This document shows, in pieces, positions 15,813 through 25,316 of a stretch of DNA of 51,207 nucleotides. This stretch comes from Cryobacterium sp. Lineage in GTDB: Bacteria > Actinomycetota > Actinomycetes > Actinomycetales > Microbacteriaceae. The stretch is from contig NZ_JAODBG010000021.1 of NCBI RefSeq assembly GCF_025463825.1, forward strand, positions 1 to 51,207. Reading direction: 5' to 3'. The translations under genes were made by a program, and so were the position numbers. The first letter of the stretch is position 1, and the number at the start of each line of letters is the position of its first letter. The notes below the pieces were generated by a model. The model ran no database searches. It was not told where the DNA came from and worked only from the letters and a program-made list of their open reading frames with translations.

Positions 15813-16726
15813 AGCAGTTCCTCCGTTCCGGCCCGCTTGACGTAGACGCCGACGATCACGAGTATCACCGTCATCAGGATCAGGGACAGCGCCGCCGCCG
15901 CCGGATAGTTCAGCAGCACGAGGAAGTTCGCCTCGATCACGTTGCCGATCATCTGGGTGTCCGCTCCGCCCAGGAAGTCCCGGCTGGCGTTGATGTAGTC
16001 GCCTGCCGCGGGGATGAACGTGAGCAGGGTGCCCGCCACGATGCCGGGCATCGACAGCGGGAGGGTGACGGTACGGAAGGTATGGAACCCGCTGGCGTAG
16101 AGGTCGTTGCCGGCCTCGAGGTAGCGCAAATCCAACCGCTCCAAGGTCGTGTACAGGGGCAGGGTCATGAACGGGATGAAGTTGTAGGTGAGGCCGAAAA
16201 TCACCGAGAACGCGGTGCCGGTCAGGTGCGCGTCCGGGGCAAGCAGCGACACCGCTTTGAGCGAGGTCACCAGGAACGACTCGTCGGACAGGATCTGCTT
16301 CCAGGCCAGGGTGCGCAGCAGGAAGCTGATGAAGAACGGCGCGATCACGAGCACCAGCATCAGGCTCTGCAGCAGCGGCCAGCGCCGGGCGGTGACCCCG
16401 ATGAAGTACGCCAACGGATAGCTGAACGCCAGCGCGAGCACCGTGGCGATGAGCGCGTAGCCGAAGGAACGCAGGATGTGCGGCCAGTACTGCTCGATCA
16501 CCGCGGCGTAGTTTTCCCACCGGAACGCGTAGCTGTACATGCCGATGTCCCCGAATTCGCTCGGCGCCTGCAGCGAGGTGAGGATGAGCGACACCAGCGG
16601 GGCGAGGAAGAACAGCACCAGGTAGAGGATGCCGGGCAGCAACAGGAGCAGCGCCACCTTGCTCCGACGGCGCGCCGGCGCGTCGGTCGTCGGAGCCGTC
16701 GTGCTGGCGAATGCCGCGAACGCCAT
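15809..16726 (-). CDS. potB: Spermidine/putrescine-type ABC transporter permease PotB
   Basis: 305 aa. N-terminal Ala/Thr-rich cytoplasmic segment, then six membrane helices beginning with VALLLLLPGILYLVLFFLAP. The EAA loop is LEAGNDLYASGFHTFRTVTL followed by PLSMPGI. It pairs with PotC to form the membrane channel of a polyamine-type importer. The start lies 2 nt after the potA stop and the end overlaps potC by 4 nt, a tight operon. Confidence 0.9.
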   Translation of the reverse strand: MAFAAFASTTAPTTDAPARRRSKVALLLLLPGILYLVLFFLAPLVSLILTSLQAPSEFGDIGMYSYAFRWENYAAVIEQYWPHILRSFGYALIATVLALAFSYPLAYFIGVTARRWPLLQSLMLVLVIAPFFISFLLRTLAWKQILSDESFLVTSLKAVSLLAPDAHLTGTAFSVIFGLTYNFIPFMTLPLYTTLERLDLRYLEAGNDLYASGFHTFRTVTLPLSMPGIVAGTLLTFIPAAGDYINASRDFLGGADTQMIGNVIEANFLVLLNYPAAAALSLILMTVILVIVGVYVKRAGTEELL

Positions 16727-16728
16727 GC

Positions 16729-17931
16729 CTAGGCTTCCTCCAGCTCCGTGACGAGCGTGGCCCGACGCTGGGCCGCGATGCTCTTCGTGCTGGTGTCAGC
16801 GACGAACTTCGTTTCCCAGTCGGCCGGGTCGTCGTCGAGACCGAAGCCGTGTTCCACGTTCCAGGTCAGCCAGACCTCGTCGCCCTCACCCTCGACCGGC
16901 CCGAACGAGCGGTTCTGTTCGAACACCACCAGGGTGCCGATGCCGGGAACCGCGACGAGGTACTGGGTGCTCACCCCCGTGAACGAGACATCTCGCACCC
17001 GGCCGGGGCCCATCACGTTGTGGGAGGAGTCCGCTACCGGATTTTCCCGGTGCAGAGTCAGTTTCTCCGGCCGAACCCCGATGGTCACGTCGCCGGCGTG
17101 CCGGTGTGAGCGCGCCTTGGGCACCACGATGCCACGGCCGGCGACGTCGACGGTGATCGAGGTGCTCGTCTCCCCCAGCACCGGGCCGGTGAAGAGGTTG
17201 GACTGGCCGAGGAAGTTCGCCACGAATGCGGTCTTGGGCAGATCGTAGAGTTGCTCCGGCGCGCCGAGCTGCTCGATGCGCCCCTTGTTCATGACCGCGA
17301 TGGTGTCGGCCATGGTCATGGCCTCTTCCTGGTCGTGGGTGACGTGCAAGAAGGTGAGGCCGACGTCTTCCTGGATGCTCTTGAGTTCCAGTTGCATCTG
17401 GCGTCGCAGTTTGAGGTCGAGCGCGCCGAGCGGCTCGTCGAGCAGCAGTAGCGCGGGCCGGTTGACGATGGCGCGGGCCAGGGCCACCCGCTGCTGCTGG
17501 CCGCCGGAGAGTTGCCCGGGTCTGCGGGCGGCCAGATGGTCGAGTTCGACCAGCCGGAGCGCTTCGTGCGCGAGGCTCCGCGCATCAGTGATCTTGCGCC
17601 GGCGCAGCCCGAAGGCCACGTTTTCGAGCACCGTCATGTGCGGGAACAGCGCGTAGCTCTGGAAGACCGTGTTGACCGGCCGTTGGTAGGCCTTCTGGGT
17701 GGTGACGTCCTTGCCGCCGATCAGGATGCGCCCGTCGGTGGGTTCCTCCAGCCCGGCGACCAGGCGGAGGGTGGTGGTCTTGCCGCACCCCGACGGGCCG
17801 AGCAGGGCGAAGAACGACCCGGCGGGGATGACCAGGTCGAGGTGTTCGATGGCGGTGAAACCGGGGAATCGTTTCTGGATGCCGACGAGTTCGAGATCGG
17901 CTCCCCGGTCGGCGAACGCACCCGTGACCAT
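16729..17931 (-). CDS. potA: Spermidine/putrescine-type ABC transporter ATPase PotA
   Basis: 400 aa from ATG 17931, four bases after the potD stop; the open frame upstream overlaps potD and is discarded. Walker A GPSGCGKTT (about residues 45-53), Q-loop NTVFQSYALFPHMTV, signature LSGGQQQRVALARA, Walker B LLLLDEPLGALD and the switch His in HVTHDQEEA. The C-terminal third is a TOBE domain (IGVRPEKLTLH) typical of PotA/MalK-type regulatory ATPases. It energises PotBC. Confidence 0.93.
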   Translation of the reverse strand: MVTGAFADRGADLELVGIQKRFPGFTAIEHLDLVIPAGSFFALLGPSGCGKTTTLRLVAGLEEPTDGRILIGGKDVTTQKAYQRPVNTVFQSYALFPHMTVLENVAFGLRRRKITDARSLAHEALRLVELDHLAARRPGQLSGGQQQRVALARAIVNRPALLLLDEPLGALDLKLRRQMQLELKSIQEDVGLTFLHVTHDQEEAMTMADTIAVMNKGRIEQLGAPEQLYDLPKTAFVANFLGQSNLFTGPVLGETSTSITVDVAGRGIVVPKARSHRHAGDVTIGVRPEKLTLHRENPVADSSHNVMGPGRVRDVSFTGVSTQYLVAVPGIGTLVVFEQNRSFGPVEGEGDEVWLTWNVEHGFGLDDDPADWETKFVADTSTKSIAAQRRATLVTELEEA

Positions 17932-17935
17932 CGGG

Positions 17936-19150
17936 TCAGGCTCCCAGCAGGATGCTTTGGAATTGCGCCCCGTAGGTCTGCTCCTCGGCGCCGCTGAGGG
18001 TGCGGAACACCTTGGCCTTGGCGAGGGTGGCGTCATCCGGGAAGATCAGCGGGTTCTCGGCCAGTTCGGGGTCGATCTCCATTGCCGCCTCCTTGGCGCC
18101 GGCGACCGGGGTGATGTAGTTCACGTACGCGGCGACCTCGGCTGCCACGGCCGGGTCGTAATAGTAGTTGATCAGCTCTTCGACGTTGGCCTTGTGGGCG
18201 GAGCCGATCGGCACCACGAAGTTGTCGTTCCAGATGGTGCCGCCCTTCTCGGGCACCGCGAATCCCCACTTGTCGCCGTTCTCAGCGTTGAGCTGCACGA
18301 TGTCGCCCGACCAGACGATGGCGGCGAGCGTGTCGCCGTTGACCAGGTCTTCCTTGTACGAGTTGCCCTTGATATTGCGCACTTGGCCGTCGCTGACCTG
18401 CTTCTTGAGTTCGTCGATCGCGACGGTGAACTCGTCATCGCCCCAGTCACCGGCAATGTCGACGCCTTGGTCGAGCATGATCAGGCCCATGGTGTCGCGC
18501 ATCTCGGAGAGCACACCGACCCGACCTTTCAGGTCCGCGTTGCTCCACAGCTCCGCCACGCTCGTGATGCCGTTCGGGAACTGCTCCTTGTCCCAGCAGA
18601 TCCCGGTCAGACCGCCCTGCCACGGCACTGACAGTGCCCGGCCGGGGTCGAAATCGACGTCTTTCAGGGTGGGCAACAGGTTGCCCAGGTTGGGGATGTT
18701 GCTGTGGTCCAGTTCCTGTAGATAGCCGATTCGGGCGAGCCGGCCCACCATCCAGTCGGTCAGGCAGACGGCGTCTGCGCCGATGTCCTTGCCCAGCGCC
18801 AGCTGGTCCTTGACCTTGCCGTAGTAGGTGCTGTTGTCGTCCACGGCTTCCGTGTACGCGACCTTGATGCCGGTCGCCTCGGTGAACGCGTCGAGGGTCG
18901 GATAGTCCCCGGAGTCGTCGACGTCGATGTAGAGCGCCCAGTTATCCCAGCGCAGTGTCTTGTCACTGTCGGACTTGTCGGGCGCGGCGGTCGGTTGGGC
19001 GGCGCCGCCGGTCGAACATGCGGCGAGCGCCAGCGCCGCTGCCGAGGCTCCCGCGCCGGTCAACAGGGCCCGGCGGCCGAGCTGCGCCTGCCGGGCTTGG
19101 CGGATGAGCTGCTGGATCATCGGGTCTGCGGGCATCGGCCTGGGCGCCAT
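17936..19150 (-). CDS. potD: Spermidine/putrescine-type ABC transporter substrate-binding lipoprotein PotD
   Basis: 404 aa with AAGGAGA upstream of ATG. The signal region has a twin Arg (GRRALL, residues 26-27), a hydrophobic stretch and the lipobox ALAAC with Cys45, so it is probably a lipoprotein and may use the Tat route. The mature protein starts with LRWDNWALYID and contains FTEATGIKVAYTEAVDDN, IGADAVCLTDWMVGRLA and IVWSGDIVQLNAEN, typical of PotD/PotF-like polyamine binders. It captures the substrate outside the membrane for PotABC. It heads the operon and is divergent from ald. Cargo other than polyamines is possible. Confidence 0.9.
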   Translation of the reverse strand: MAPRPMPADPMIQQLIRQARQAQLGRRALLTGAGASAAALALAACSTGGAAQPTAAPDKSDSDKTLRWDNWALYIDVDDSGDYPTLDAFTEATGIKVAYTEAVDDNSTYYGKVKDQLALGKDIGADAVCLTDWMVGRLARIGYLQELDHSNIPNLGNLLPTLKDVDFDPGRALSVPWQGGLTGICWDKEQFPNGITSVAELWSNADLKGRVGVLSEMRDTMGLIMLDQGVDIAGDWGDDEFTVAIDELKKQVSDGQVRNIKGNSYKEDLVNGDTLAAIVWSGDIVQLNAENGDKWGFAVPEKGGTIWNDNFVVPIGSAHKANVEELINYYYDPAVAAEVAAYVNYITPVAGAKEAAMEIDPELAENPLIFPDDATLAKAKVFRTLSGAEEQTYGAQFQSILLGA

Positions 19151-19357
19151 GGGCGGTCTCCTTGCATTCTGCGTGTCGAGTGGACCGATACTGACACAGA
19201 CGGAGCCTGACGCGCCATGAAATGATCAAAACGTTAACATTCTCGCAATTTTCAACCGATATCGTCGTTTGTGACGGGCGAGCACCTTCGGAAAACGTGG
19301 CACCAGCCCCAGTAGGCTGTGCATCCTCAGGCAGTCCCCTTCAGGCTCAGGAGCATC
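19151..19357. promoter_or_regulatory. Divergent potD/ald intergenic region with an A/T-rich core
   Basis: 207 bp. The stretch 19216-19262 is strikingly A/T-rich for this genome and contains nested palindromic hexamers AACGTT and GTTAAC (overlapping around 19231-19238), good candidates for regulator binding and divergent promoters. TAGGCT at 19314-19319 is a possible -10 box for ald, whose ribosome-binding site is CAGGAGC just before 19358. Confidence 0.5.
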
Positions 19358-20473
19358 ATGCGAGTTGCTATTCCATCCGAGATCAAGGACAACGAGTTCC
19401 GGGTGGCGATCACCCCGGCCGGCGTGCACGACCTGGTCCTGCATGGCCACGAGGTGCTGATCCAGAGCGATGCGGGTGCCGGGTCCACGATCAGCGACGA
19501 GCAGTATCGATCCGCCGGGGCGACGATTCTGCCCGATGCCGAGTCGACCTGGGCCGCCGCGGAATTGCTGCTCAAGGTGAAGGAGCCGGTGCCGAGCGAG
19601 TACCGGTATTTCCGGGACGACCTGGTGCTGTTCACCTACCTGCACCTGGCCGCCGAGCCCGGGCTCACCCAGGCCCTGCTGGCGGCGGGCGTCACCGCGA
19701 TCGCCTACGAAACCGTGCAACTGCCCAGCCGGGCGCTGCCGCTGCTGGCGCCGATGAGTGAAGTAGCCGGGCGACTGGCTCCGATCGTGGGCGCCAACGC
19801 CATGCTGAAACCCAACGGGGGCCCAGGTCTCCTCGTTCCCGGCGTGCCCGGCACCCACCCCGCCCGGGTCACCGTGCTCGGTGGCGGCGTGGCCGGGACC
19901 GCCGCCATGCAAGTCGCCGTCGGCCTCGGCGCAGAGGTCACGGTGCTCGACACCAACCTATTCCGGCTGCGGGAGCTGGATGCCCAGTACTACGGCCGGG
20001 TGAAGACCATCGCGTCCAACGCCTTCGAGATCGACACCGCCCTGGTGCAGTCGGACCTGGTGATCGGCTCGGTGCTGATCCCTGGAGCGAAGGCGCCCAA
20101 GTTGGTCAGCAACGAGCTCGTCTCCCGCATGAAGCCGGGCAGCGTGCTCGTGGACATCGCCGTCGACCAGGGCGGCTGCTTCGCCGACACGCATCCCACC
20201 ACTCACACCGAGCCCACCTTCCGGGTGCACGGGTCGCTGTTCTACTGCGTCGCCAACATGCCCGGCGCCGTTCCGAGCACATCGACGTACGCGCTCACCA
20301 ACGCCACCCTGCCCTACGTGCGGGCCATCGCCAGGCTCGGCTGGGCCGATGCCCTCCGCGCCGACCCGGCGCTCGCGCTCGGTCTCAACGCCCACCGTGG
20401 CACCCTTACCAATGCGCCGGTCGCCACCGCCCACGCGCTCCCGTCGCGGACCCTGGCCGAGGTCCTGGGCTGA
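19358..20473 (+). CDS. ald: Alanine dehydrogenase
   Basis: 371 aa, the standard size. Interconverts L-alanine and pyruvate plus ammonia with NAD. The ATG at 19358 ([20 protein letters not shown]) is chosen over the upstream in-frame ATG because it gives the canonical Ald N-terminus and has a CAGGAG site. Substrate-site residues are in LLLKVKEP (Lys) and FTYLHLAAE (His). The NAD-binding Rossmann motif is [35 protein letters not shown] and [20 protein letters not shown] are diagnostic. It could recycle alanine formed when a pyruvate-dependent transaminase such as that at 25796 works on amines. Confidence 0.96.
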   Translation: MRVAIPSEIKDNEFRVAITPAGVHDLVLHGHEVLIQSDAGAGSTISDEQYRSAGATILPDAESTWAAAELLLKVKEPVPSEYRYFRDDLVLFTYLHLAAEPGLTQALLAAGVTAIAYETVQLPSRALPLLAPMSEVAGRLAPIVGANAMLKPNGGPGLLVPGVPGTHPARVTVLGGGVAGTAAMQVAVGLGAEVTVLDTNLFRLRELDAQYYGRVKTIASNAFEIDTALVQSDLVIGSVLIPGAKAPKLVSNELVSRMKPGSVLVDIAVDQGGCFADTHPTTHTEPTFRVHGSLFYCVANMPGAVPSTSTYALTNATLPYVRAIARLGWADALRADPALALGLNAHRGTLTNAPVATAHALPSRTLAEVLG

Positions 20474-20485
20474 GCCGAGTCCCGG

Positions 20486-23413
20486 TCAGGGCACGCTCAC
20501 CCGGCGCACGACGCCGTCGAGGCCGAGAAGCCAGCCCCTGGCCCTGGCCGAGGCCAGGGGCGGCGGCAGGTCTCGCCGGCGGGTGATGGTGCGGAAGTCG
20601 GCGATGCTGCAGCCGTCGAAGAGCACTGGCGCGCGCTGCCGCAACCCCGCCAACAGCGGCCAGTGCGCCTGCCACGTGTCGACATCGGCGATCAGCACGG
20701 TTCCGGAGCCCACCTCGGCGAGTTCGAGACGTTCGCCCGGTCGGTTTCCGGCGAGCGCGCCGAGGTCGAGAATGTCGGGGAAGTGCGGCGGGCGCGCCGC
20801 CCGCAGCGTCGTGCTGGTGCGGGTCGCCGACCCGGCGACGACGATCAGGATGGGCGTCGCCGCGGCAGCCAACACCGACGGGACCGCTTCGACCAGCCGC
20901 TGGGCCGCCTCGTGGTCCCGGTGGCCCGCGTGGCCGGGACCCTCCGGCAGCACGAGCTGGATCCGCCGGCCGCGCCAGGTGCCGCCGCCCGGCGGCAGCG
21001 TGCCGTCGTAACCGGCCGCCGGTTCTCCCGCGGCCTGGTGCTCGTACACACTGGGCAGGCACAACACCAGCCGGCTCGGGCAGAGCGCCGGCAACGCCTG
21101 CAGCGCCCCGGTGACGCGCTGGGCGGTCACCACCGCGCGGAGCCCGGCGGCCGCACCGTCGCGCAGCAGCCCCGTGAGCAGGTCAAGGGCCGCCGCCCGG
21201 TGTTCCTCACCCCAGCGGGCCAGGACCGAATCGACGTCATCGAGAAGCAGCAAGCGGTCCGCCGCCCCTCCGTCCGGGACGTCGAGGTCGTTCCTGGCCC
21301 GCACGAGGGCGTCCCAGGTGCCCTCGACGTCGGCGGGAACCAGTTCGGTACGCTGCGGCGCCTGCGCGGCGAGCGCCGCCAGGACGGTCGACTTACCGGC
21401 ACCCTGGCCGCCCACCACGAGGAGGTTGCCGTCGACCGTCGGGTCGTAGCCGGCTGCGCGGTAGCGTTGCCGGTCGGGCTCGTCGAGCACCCCGAGCAGC
21501 AGGTCCGGTGGACGACCGCCCGGCACGAGCAGAGCCAGCCCCGCGGTGGTCACCCGGTCCGGCAGGGGATCGAGCCAGGGCCGGCGCGGAGCAGGGCCGA
21601 CGGGGCTGTCCCGCAACACGGCACGGACGTCGGCGTCAGTGGTGGTGGCCACCTGGCAGGACTGCACGGCAGCGGTGCCTCGGCCGATGACGCACCGGCC
21701 GGGCAGCGCGACGTCGACCTGGGCCGCGGCATCCGAGCCGAGCACCGCCTGGCTGTCGGCCCGGTTGTTCACCCGCAGGGAGAACCGGAGGCTGCAATTG
21801 GCCAGCAGCGAGTCCCGCACCACCCCGGCCGGCCGTTGCGTGCAGAGCACCAGGTGCACGCCCAGCGACCGGCCCCGGGCCGCGATGTCCACGAAGACGG
21901 CGTGCAGAGCCGGAAACGCGCCCAGCATGGTCGCGAACTCGTCGACGAGGATCACCAGGCGAGCCAGCCGGCCCGCTCCGCGCGGGTCGGTGACGTCGCG
22001 GGCCCCCGCTTCCCTGAGCACCCGCTCGCGGTGTTGGAGCTCGGCGGTCAGGCTGGCCAGGGCGCGCATCGCCTCCCGCTCGTCGAGGTCGGTGATCAGC
22101 CCGACGCAGTGCGGCAACTCCCGCACGGTGTCGAAGGCGGCGCCGCCCTTGAAGTCCACCAGCAGGAACGTGACGTGGCTCGGCGGGTACCTGGCCGCCA
22201 TCGCGGTCACCCAGGTGACCAGCAGTTCGCTCTTGCCGCTGCCCGTCGTGCCACCGATGAGGGCGTGCGGCCCGTCGGCAGCGAGGTCGACACTGAACGG
22301 GCCGTCCGCTCCCCGGCCGATCACGCAGTCGAGGCTCCCCGGCCCCGGGCCGTCCACCGATCGGCCCGCCGTCTGGGCGCTCGACGACTCGTTTCTCAAC
22401 GACTCGAACGAGACGGTGTCGGGCAGGGCAGCCCCGGCTGCGCCCAGCCCGGCAGCGGCGGCCTCCAGCGTGAGCTGAGCTGCGAATCCATCCGTCTGCC
22501 GTTCGGCGAGCAGGAGCGGGGTGAACTCCAGACCGGCCGGATGCCCCGGCGCTCGGATGATCTCGCCCTGGGCGGCCCCGTGCACGGAGACGATGGTGGC
22601 CAGTCCCGGCGGTAGCCGCGCCCCGGCATCGGCCAGGGCGAGCCGGATGCCACCGACCGCGACCGCCGGCCGGAGGTCACCGCCTTCCGTCACGGTGAGC
22701 CGGCGGCCGGGAGTTCCCCGTCCGACGTGCGGCAGCGCGCGCGCCCAGTCCCAGCCATCGCCGGCGGGCGTACGGACGCCGAGCGCTCCAGGGCTCAGCT
22801 GCCCGGTGAGCTGGACGATAAGGCTGCGGGCCAGGGCCCGCACCAGAACCGGCGGGCCGATCAGCCCGATCCCTCCGGCGGGGTCGACGGTGATCGGGGC
22901 GCGACTCAGAACGGATGCACGAGCCTGCAGTTCCGTCTGCTCCGGCCGACCCTGCCCGCCGTCGAGCCTCAGGCCACTCGGGGTCTCCCCCGCGCCGAGC
23001 ACCACGGACACGGGCTCGGTGTCCGCCCACCGGTCGGGGTCGTTCGGGCTGCCGAGGATGCGGTGCGGGGACGCAACCGCGCGCCAGGCGTCCCGGCGCA
23101 GCTGCTGCAGTCGTTCGTCGACCGCGTCGCCGGCCTCGGCCATCGCTGCCGCATACCCGGCCGCGTCGCGGCGGCGCTGCCGGTAGGAGGACCGGCGCCC
23201 GTCGAGAAGCCCGGCGACGGCGATCACGGGGCTGAGCGCCGCGAACACGAGCACGAACACTGAGCCGGTGACCCACCAGATCAGGCCGGCGGCGACCAGG
23301 GGCGCCATACAGGCCAGCACGGGAAACCCGGGCCGGGTCGGCGCGGCAGGCAGGGCCGGCATCCGGGTGGCGGGAGACACCGGGCGAGGCGGCGGATCGG
23401 CAACGGCGGTCAT
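20486..23413 (-). CDS. Membrane-anchored FtsK/SpoIIIE-type ATPase (EssC/EccC-like)
   Basis: 975 aa. Two membrane helices lie at about residues 34-70. A roughly 300-residue region with weak similarity follows, then an FtsK/SpoIIIE ATPase domain: Walker [11 protein letters not shown] (387-396), [11 protein letters not shown], Walker B LVILVDEF (486-493) and [18 protein letters not shown] second ATPase domain has Walker [10 protein letters not shown] (about 668-676) and Walker [10 protein letters not shown] (721-729). A C-terminal third lobe lacks a clear Walker A. TM-TM followed by tandem ATPases is the plan of type VII secretion motors EccC and EssC, not of chromosomal FtsK, which has four helices and a gamma domain. 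EssC carries N-terminal FHA domains; here an FHA protein is encoded just upstream on the same strand. No WXG100 gene is visible. Confidence 0.82.
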   Translation of the reverse strand: MTAVADPPPRPVSPATRMPALPAAPTRPGFPVLACMAPLVAAGLIWWVTGSVFVLVFAALSPVIAVAGLLDGRRSSYRQRRRDAAGYAAAMAEAGDAVDERLQQLRRDAWRAVASPHRILGSPNDPDRWADTEPVSVVLGAGETPSGLRLDGGQGRPEQTELQARASVLSRAPITVDPAGGIGLIGPPVLVRALARSLIVQLTGQLSPGALGVRTPAGDGWDWARALPHVGRGTPGRRLTVTEGGDLRPAVAVGGIRLALADAGARLPPGLATIVSVHGAAQGEIIRAPGHPAGLEFTPLLLAERQTDGFAAQLTLEAAAAGLGAAGAALPDTVSFESLRNESSSAQTAGRSVDGPGPGSLDCVIGRGADGPFSVDLAADGPHALIGGTTGSGKSELLVTWVTAMAARYPPSHVTFLLVDFKGGAAFDTVRELPHCVGLITDLDEREAMRALASLTAELQHRERVLREAGARDVTDPRGAGRLARLVILVDEFATMLGAFPALHAVFVDIAARGRSLGVHLVLCTQRPAGVVRDSLLANCSLRFSLRVNNRADSQAVLGSDAAAQVDVALPGRCVIGRGTAAVQSCQVATTTDADVRAVLRDSPVGPAPRRPWLDPLPDRVTTAGLALLVPGGRPPDLLLGVLDEPDRQRYRAAGYDPTVDGNLLVVGGQGAGKSTVLAALAAQAPQRTELVPADVEGTWDALVRARNDLDVPDGGAADRLLLLDDVDSVLARWGEEHRAAALDLLTGLLRDGAAAGLRAVVTAQRVTGALQALPALCPSRLVLCLPSVYEHQAAGEPAAGYDGTLPPGGGTWRGRRIQLVLPEGPGHAGHRDHEAAQRLVEAVPSVLAAAATPILIVVAGSATRTSTTLRAARPPHFPDILDLGALAGNRPGERLELAEVGSGTVLIADVDTWQAHWPLLAGLRQRAPVLFDGCSIADFRTITRRRDLPPPLASARARGWLLGLDGVVRRVSVP

Positions 23414-23514
23414 ACGTCCAGTGGACCCCTCCCCCGCGCTGTGCTCGTGGACGGGACCCGCCCGGTGCGAAACACGGTGCCCCGCAGGGTGTGGAGGAGC
23501 GCCGTACCGGGGTG

Positions 23515-24063
23515 TTACCTGAGCACGAAGTGCTGGTCGCCGATCTCGACTATCGAACCCCGGGCGACCGGGTAGCGCTGACCCGGTTCGCAGCGCACAG
23601 CACTCGCCGGCGCCTGGAGTACGACTGTGCCGTTGCCGGAGAACCGGTCGTTCACCCAGAACTCGCCGTCGTGCTGACCGAATTCGAGGTGGCTCTTCGA
23701 CACCGACCGGCCCGGGTCGGTGATCTGGATCAGGTGGTCGAACGTTTCGGTGGGCTGCGGCAGCGGACGCCGGCCGATCAGGCCGGTGCCGCGCACGGAG
23801 ACGGTCTCACCGGTGCTGAACTGCAGGGTGTACCGGGTGCGCAGGGCCTCGGCCGGTGCGGCGGCGGGCTCGTTGGGCCCGGCCGGCCAGAACGGCACGG
23901 AGATCACGGTGGAGCGCGGCGGGAGCGGCTGGATGATGGTGGTGTCGCTGGGGCGGGGATCGGCGCGTTTACGGGAGGCCGGCGTGGCGGTGGTCGAGCT
24001 GCCGCAGCCCCCACAGAACATGGCACCCCGAGGCAGGTGTTCGCCGCAGATCTGGCAGTTCAC
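23515..24063 (-). CDS. FHA-domain protein with N-terminal zinc ribbon
   Basis: 182 aa from GTG 24063. The first 20 residues form a zinc ribbon with C3-x2-C6 and C17-x2-C20. A linker follows containing DTTIIQPLPP, a double-threonine motif like those phosphorylated by PknB-type kinases in GarA-like FHA proteins. The FHA domain spans about 78-182 with GR (97-98), SKSH (112-115) and the phosphopeptide-loop Asn (NGT, 134-136). FHA domains bind phosphothreonine. It lies between the PP2C and the FtsK-like ATPase on one strand, so it may be the phospho-switch that controls the ATPase, equivalent to the fused FHA domains of EssC. That role is inferred. Confidence 0.87.
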   Translation of the reverse strand: MNCQICGEHLPRGAMFCGGCGSSTTATPASRKRADPRPSDTTIIQPLPPRSTVISVPFWPAGPNEPAAAPAEALRTRYTLQFSTGETVSVRGTGLIGRRPLPQPTETFDHLIQITDPGRSVSKSHLEFGQHDGEFWVNDRFSGNGTVVLQAPASAVRCEPGQRYPVARGSIVEIGDQHFVLR

Positions 24064-24172
24064 ACGTTCATTCCTTTCCTGCTTCCGCCAGGTCCCCTCA
24101 GCCTGCCCATCGTGCGACCGCCCGCCCGGTCCTCTTCTCAGCGTAGCGACCGCCCGCCGTTGCCGCGCCGGC

Positions 24173-25105
24173 TCAGCCCAACGGGCCGGTATCCGCCAGG
24201 TTGGCAGGGTCGGCCGGGTCGGCCGGGTCGGAAGGGTTGGAAGGGCCGGCCGGGTCGGTCCGGTCGGCGGCGCTGACGGGCGGCTCTGACTGGTCCGCCT
24301 GCCCCGTCAGGCTCTCGACGCTCAGCACGTCGAGAACGATCGCCGTCACATTGTCGCGGCCGCCGTTCTCCAGTGCGGCGGTCACCAGTGCCGCCACCGC
24401 ATCCTCTGCCCGCGGGTTCGTCATCAGGAAATGCCGGATGCCGTACGCGGTCAGTTCCTTGGTGAGCCCGTCCGAGCACACCAGGATGCGCTGGCCCGGC
24501 GAGACCGGCAGGATCCGGTAGTCGGGCACCGGGGGCTCGTGGAAGCCGACGGCGCGGGTGATGACGTTACCGTGCGGGTGGACGTCGGCCTCTTCGCGGG
24601 TGATCCGGCCCGCATCGACGAGTTCCTGCACCACCGAGTGGTCGATCGTGACCTGTTCGAGCACACCGCCGGTGAGCTGGTAGACCCTGGAGTCGCCGAT
24701 GTTGTACGAAATAAGCTGCGGCGCATCCGACACGATGGCCAGGGCGACGCCGGTGACGGTGGTGCCGGTGCCCTGGTCGGTGACACCTTCGCCGGCCTTC
24801 ATATCGGCGACGGCGAGGCCAAGGGCGGTGTTGATGGCCTCAGCGGTGACCGTCTCACCGGGGGCCGCGGCGTCGGCGGCTTCGGCCAGTCGGGTGACGA
24901 CGGCATTGCTGGCGACATCGCCCGCGGAGTGGCCGCCCATGCCGTCGGCCACCGCGAAGATCGGCGACCGGGCGACCAGGCTGTCCTCATTGACTTCCCG
25001 GCGATGGCCGACATCGGTCAGTGCGGCCCACGCCAGGGTTACGGACTTGTTCACGGCGGGGAGCGCGATCGTGTGGCTGGATGAGCCTTGACCTATCTGG
25101 GTCAC
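24173..25105 (-). CDS. PP2C-family Ser/Thr protein phosphatase
   Basis: 310 aa from GTG 25105, with GGAAGG upstream. PPM/PP2C motifs are in order: TDVGHRREVNEDSL (31-43), ADGMGGHSAG with the metal-binding DG (54-55), SYNIGDSRVYQL, TRAVGF and LVCSDGLTKEL, then NGGRDNVTAIVLD. No membrane helix is present, unlike PstP, so it is cytosolic. The C-terminal 40 residues are a low-complexity DPA-repeat tail (SDPADPADPANLAD). First gene of the phosphatase-FHA-ATPase set. It would reverse phosphorylation by a PknB-type kinase such as the one at 1751. Divergent from lrp. Confidence 0.92.
   Translation of the reverse strand: MTQIGQGSSSHTIALPAVNKSVTLAWAALTDVGHRREVNEDSLVARSPIFAVADGMGGHSAGDVASNAVVTRLAEAADAAAPGETVTAEAINTALGLAVADMKAGEGVTDQGTGTTVTGVALAIVSDAPQLISYNIGDSRVYQLTGGVLEQVTIDHSVVQELVDAGRITREEADVHPHGNVITRAVGFHEPPVPDYRILPVSPGQRILVCSDGLTKELTAYGIRHFLMTNPRAEDAVAALVTAALENGGRDNVTAIVLDVLSVESLTGQADQSEPPVSAADRTDPAGPSNPSDPADPADPANLADTGPLG
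24207..24254 (+). repeat. Six G-triplets at exact 9-nt spacing (G-quadruplex potential)
   Basis: GGG occurs at 24207, 24216, 24225, 24234, 24243 and 24252, separated by 6-nt loops, on the strand opposite the PP2C coding strand. It encodes the DPA-type repeat tail. Confidence 0.7.
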
Positions 25106-25243
25106 GGGTGGTGCCTTCCGGACGAACGTGCGGCAACGCAGCGAACGACACTGCGCCCACTGGAAGATATCTCGATCAGGTTACCGCCCCTGCCGTCCGC
25201 CGTCTTACCGGCCGCCCAGCCGAGAGAACCGCGCGCTTGAGGG

Positions 25244-25279
25244 GAATCAGTTGTACGAGTATCGTCTCACAACTGATTC
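25244..25279. promoter_or_regulatory. Perfect 11-bp inverted repeat upstream of lrp, candidate Lrp operator
   Basis: GAATCAGTTGT (25244-25254) and ACAACTGATTC (25269-25279) are exact inverted copies around a 14-bp spacer. The element ends 2 bp before the -35 box of lrp. The inner half-site CAGTTGT/ACAACTG recurs at 25773-25786, upstream of the aminotransferase, which suggests autoregulation. Confidence 0.7.
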
Positions 25280-25281
25280 AC

Positions 25282-25310
25282 TTGCCGACGGGCGCTTCGA
25301 CTGTCACAAT
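25282..25310 (+). promoter_or_regulatory. lrp promoter, probably leaderless
   Basis: -35 TTGCCG (25282-25287), a 17-bp spacer, -10 CACAAT (25305-25310), then six bases to ATG 25317. The spacing is ideal and there is no Shine-Dalgarno. Confidence 0.55.
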
Positions 25311-25316
25311 CGGGTC

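Noticed and set aside
15813..16520. N-terminal extension of potC to about 505 aa
   Set aside because: It reads through potB in another frame; the GTG at 15812, coupled to the potB stop, gives the normal 269-aa permease.
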